This document shows positions 40,721 to 41,876 of a DNA stretch of 41,876 nt, in pieces (the stretch's first letter is position 1; every line of letters starts with the position of its first letter). The position numbers and the translations under genes were made by a program. Origin of the DNA: Candidatus Altimarinota bacterium (GTDB taxonomy: Bacteria; Patescibacteriota; Gracilibacteria; JANQMV01); the NCBI GenBank assembly GCA_028279865.1, contig JANQMV010000024.1, forward strand, positions 1 to 41,876, read 5' to 3'. The notes under the pieces are model-generated. The model ran no database searches and was not told the origin of the DNA. It worked only from the letters and a program-made list of their open reading frames with translations.

Positions 40721-41056
40721 TTACTCCGGATCTTGCTGATTTAACTCTTCAATTTTATTTTGAATAAAGGTCTTGACTGAAAATGGTTCAGGAAAATCCA
40801 ACTTTGGAGATTTCTCATAAGAAGTACTGCTCTCAAGCAAAATATGGTAAGCATAATATTGATGACAGTCTTTAAATTCTGAAAGGAGCTTCTTAGCAAA
40901 TTCTGAAGGGATATTAAAGAAAATCTCTCCCCAGTTCTCTCCCTTTTTAGCTATGATCAGATCGTTCAATTTTTCTTTTAAAACAAATAGCTCTTTGCCA
41001 AATCTTTCCCACTCTGCCTCAGGTGATTCCTCAGAAACTTCTGGTATTTGTTCCAA
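40721..41056 (-). CDS. Hypothetical protein downstream of the PAP2-like gene
   Basis: An open frame of up to 130 residues. Its upstream part overlaps the end of the PAP2-like gene by 53 bases, so the start given here is the TTG at 41054-41056, four bases past that stop. The residue string is acidic and helical (EVSEESPEAEWERFGKELF), without signal peptide or recognised family. Coupled expression with the membrane gene is likely from the spacing. Stop TAA. The start is uncertain. Confidence 0.4.
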   Translation of the reverse strand: MEQIPEVSEESPEAEWERFGKELFVLKEKLNDLIIAKKGENWGEIFFNIPSEFAKKLLSEFKDCHQYYAYHILLESSTSYEKSPKLDFPEPFSVKTFIQNKIEELNQQDPE

Positions 41057-41060
41057 AAAC

Positions 41061-41471
41061 TTAGAAATGAAAAAAGAAATAAGCCACAGAAGTTCCCAAG
41101 ACGATACCCGCAAACATTTGCAAATAAGTATGTCCCAGCCTTTCGTCCAACTTTTTCTCTGATTGCAAAGTATTCAGAACCTTGGCGTGCTTCCCTGCCT
41201 GCCAACGTAAACTCACCGCATCGTAAAGAACAATAATCGCCAAAACCATCGCAATCGCAAACTCAACCGATCCCAGACCGGAGACAAAATAAACAACTGT
41301 CGCCAAAGAACTAACTAAGCTGGAATGCCCGCTCGGCATACCTCCCGAATGTAAAAATGTTCTTAGTGAAAGCTTTTTTTGCTGAACCGAAGTAATCACC
41401 ACCTTCAAACTTTCGGCTAGAAACAAAGCAACAAGCGGGATTAAAAACGGAAAATCATGTACAATTTGCAT
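41061..41471 (-). CDS. Divergent PAP2 (DUF212/YuiD) membrane protein
   Basis: A 136-residue membrane protein of the divergent PAP2 family: FLAESLKVV, then the conserved SGGMPSGHSSLVSSLAT and the later DAVSLRWQAGKHAKVLN and LGHTYLQMFAGIVLG. The family is related to phosphatidic acid phosphatases, but whether it is a phosphatase is not established. Four membrane helices are predicted. Start ATG; stop TAA. Confidence 0.88.
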   Translation of the reverse strand: MQIVHDFPFLIPLVALFLAESLKVVITSVQQKKLSLRTFLHSGGMPSGHSSLVSSLATVVYFVSGLGSVEFAIAMVLAIIVLYDAVSLRWQAGKHAKVLNTLQSEKKLDERLGHTYLQMFAGIVLGTSVAYFFFHF

Positions 41472-41537
41472 AGTTTTTTTATTTAAAACAACAAACTGAT
41501 TTTAGCGATTAAGCTTTTCTAGGTCAATATCCCCCAC

Positions 41538-41573
41538 CGACGAAGGCGACGTTACGTAACGTCGCCTTCGTCG
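41538..41573. repeat. 36-bp perfect palindrome
   Basis: CGACGAAGGCGACGTTAC joined directly to its reverse complement, with no spacer, centred between 41555 and 41556. It is GC-rich in an AT-rich gap and has no T-run, so it is not a simple terminator. It adjoins the family A element at 41579. Confidence 0.95.
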
Positions 41574-41578
41574 CTAGT

Positions 41579-41702
41579 GTCATCCTGAGCATAATCGAAG
41601 GATTCCTTTACACAAGTTAATATTCAAATAACTTAGTATAGCCATATTGAATTCTGTAAAACCCAAAATTTAGGCTACAGATTCCAGACAAGCTGGAATG
41701 AC
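41579..41702. repeat. Family A element (GTCATCC...GGAATGAC)
   Basis: GTCATCCTGAGCATAATCGA at the left and ATTCCAGACAAGCTGGAATG plus AC at the right (inner stem ATTCCAG-ACAAG-CTGGAAT). It fills the space between the palindrome and hrcA. No CIRCE element was seen here. Confidence 0.7.
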
Positions 41703-41777
41703 ATTCTTCTTTCTCTTCCCTTTTATAATCAAATCCTTTAAAATCAATCTGTCAATAAATCATTCATCAAGACCAAA

Positions 41778-41876
41778 ATGATTGATCGCCATATCAAAAT
41801 TATTCAGGCAATTGTTGATAGTTTTACCGAAACAGCACTTCCTGTAGGTTCAAAATTTTTGGTAGAAAAATACGAA
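41778..41876 (+). CDS. hrcA: Heat-inducible transcription repressor HrcA, N-terminus only
   Basis: The first 33 residues run off the right edge. The start MIDRHIKIIQAIVDSFTETA and PVGSKFLVEKYE match the N-terminal winged helix of HrcA, which represses chaperone genes from CIRCE sites. The gene is probably followed outside the window by grpE and dnaK (inference). Start ATG. Confidence 0.8.
   Translation, partial: MIDRHIKIIQAIVDSFTETALPVGSKFLVEKYE

Noticed and set aside
41538-41573. 36-bp palindrome as a rho-independent terminator
   Set aside because: There is no T-run on either side and it is not directly behind a gene in either orientation, so another role is more likely.
41472-41777. CIRCE operator for HrcA
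   Set aside because: No TTAGCACTC-N9-GAGTGCTAA-like sequence was found before hrcA in the visible part.
1-41876. Genetic code 25 (UGA as glycine) for the whole genome
   Set aside because: Many long conserved genes, including the 1138-codon helicase, are complete under the standard code with no internal TGA, while code-25 genomes use UGA often. Only the edge gene shows a TGA that could be sense, so this is kept as a local finding.

Overview
This is an AT-rich (roughly one-third GC by eye), gene-dense bacterial chromosome segment. It most resembles a Candidate Phyla Radiation (Patescibacteria) genome, possibly the Peregrinibacteria/Gracilibacteria side. That placement is inference from gene content: short genes in mixed-strand runs, almost no Shine-Dalgarno sequences, a two-OB-fold SSB, an archaeal-type dehydroquinate synthase, a bacterial/archaeal-style Elp3, an archaeal/eukaryotic-type prolyl-tRNA synthetase, a TrmB-like regulator, S-layer and sortase genes, and no mobile-element, phage or CRISPR genes. 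No rRNA or tRNA gene was recognised.

Layout. 1-4500: the 5' end of an exported protein running off the left edge (in-frame TGA in its signal peptide), a small peptide gene, a TrmB-like regulator, a phosphomannomutase, a small hypothetical, a lipoprotein and a possible 44-aa ORF. 4500-6470: an unknown gene one base upstream of a GatD/asparaginase-like gene. 6489-11250 (minus strand): DHQ synthase II, tandem SSB, a membrane-anchored DUF3352-like protein, a PgpH-like HD hydrolase and rpsU. 11596-17242 (minus): an N-terminally deleted MutS, a NYN protein, then wecA-like, an AbrB/PIN toxin-antitoxin pair and elp3 in one run. 17662-20477 (minus): ruvX, rpsT, a DUF4139 protein and an FmdB zinc ribbon. 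20730-28041: sortase, a basic protein (minus), dnaX, 5-FTHF cyclo-ligase, glyA, an MgtC/DUF4010 membrane protein (minus) and a VanZ-like protein. 28048-41876: a UvrD-type helicase fused to an AddB-like nuclease, two small exported or membrane proteins with structured 5' leaders, a DsbA-like lipoprotein, cdaR/cdaA, queA, an S-layer-homology protein, proS, two small genes, a divergent PAP2 protein and the start of hrcA.

The main unusual layer is a set of dispersed palindromic repeats. At least four families occupy most gaps between genes, and members of three families also lie in frame inside conserved genes: two 119-bp copies in uvrD, one element in queA and one C-rich element in the phosphomannomutase. 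Each is decoded as extra residues in what should be a surface loop. The reading frame stays open through them, much as described for Rickettsia palindromic elements.

Other points: TGA ends only 3 of 43 annotated genes, and each of the three is followed within seven codons by an in-frame TAA or TAG. The PIN/AbrB pair has a promoter, a palindromic operator and an 11-bp tandem repeat between antitoxin and toxin. Two genes have long structured leaders with Shine-Dalgarno sites. A c-di-AMP module is suggested by cdaA-cdaR plus a soluble PgpH-like HD protein.
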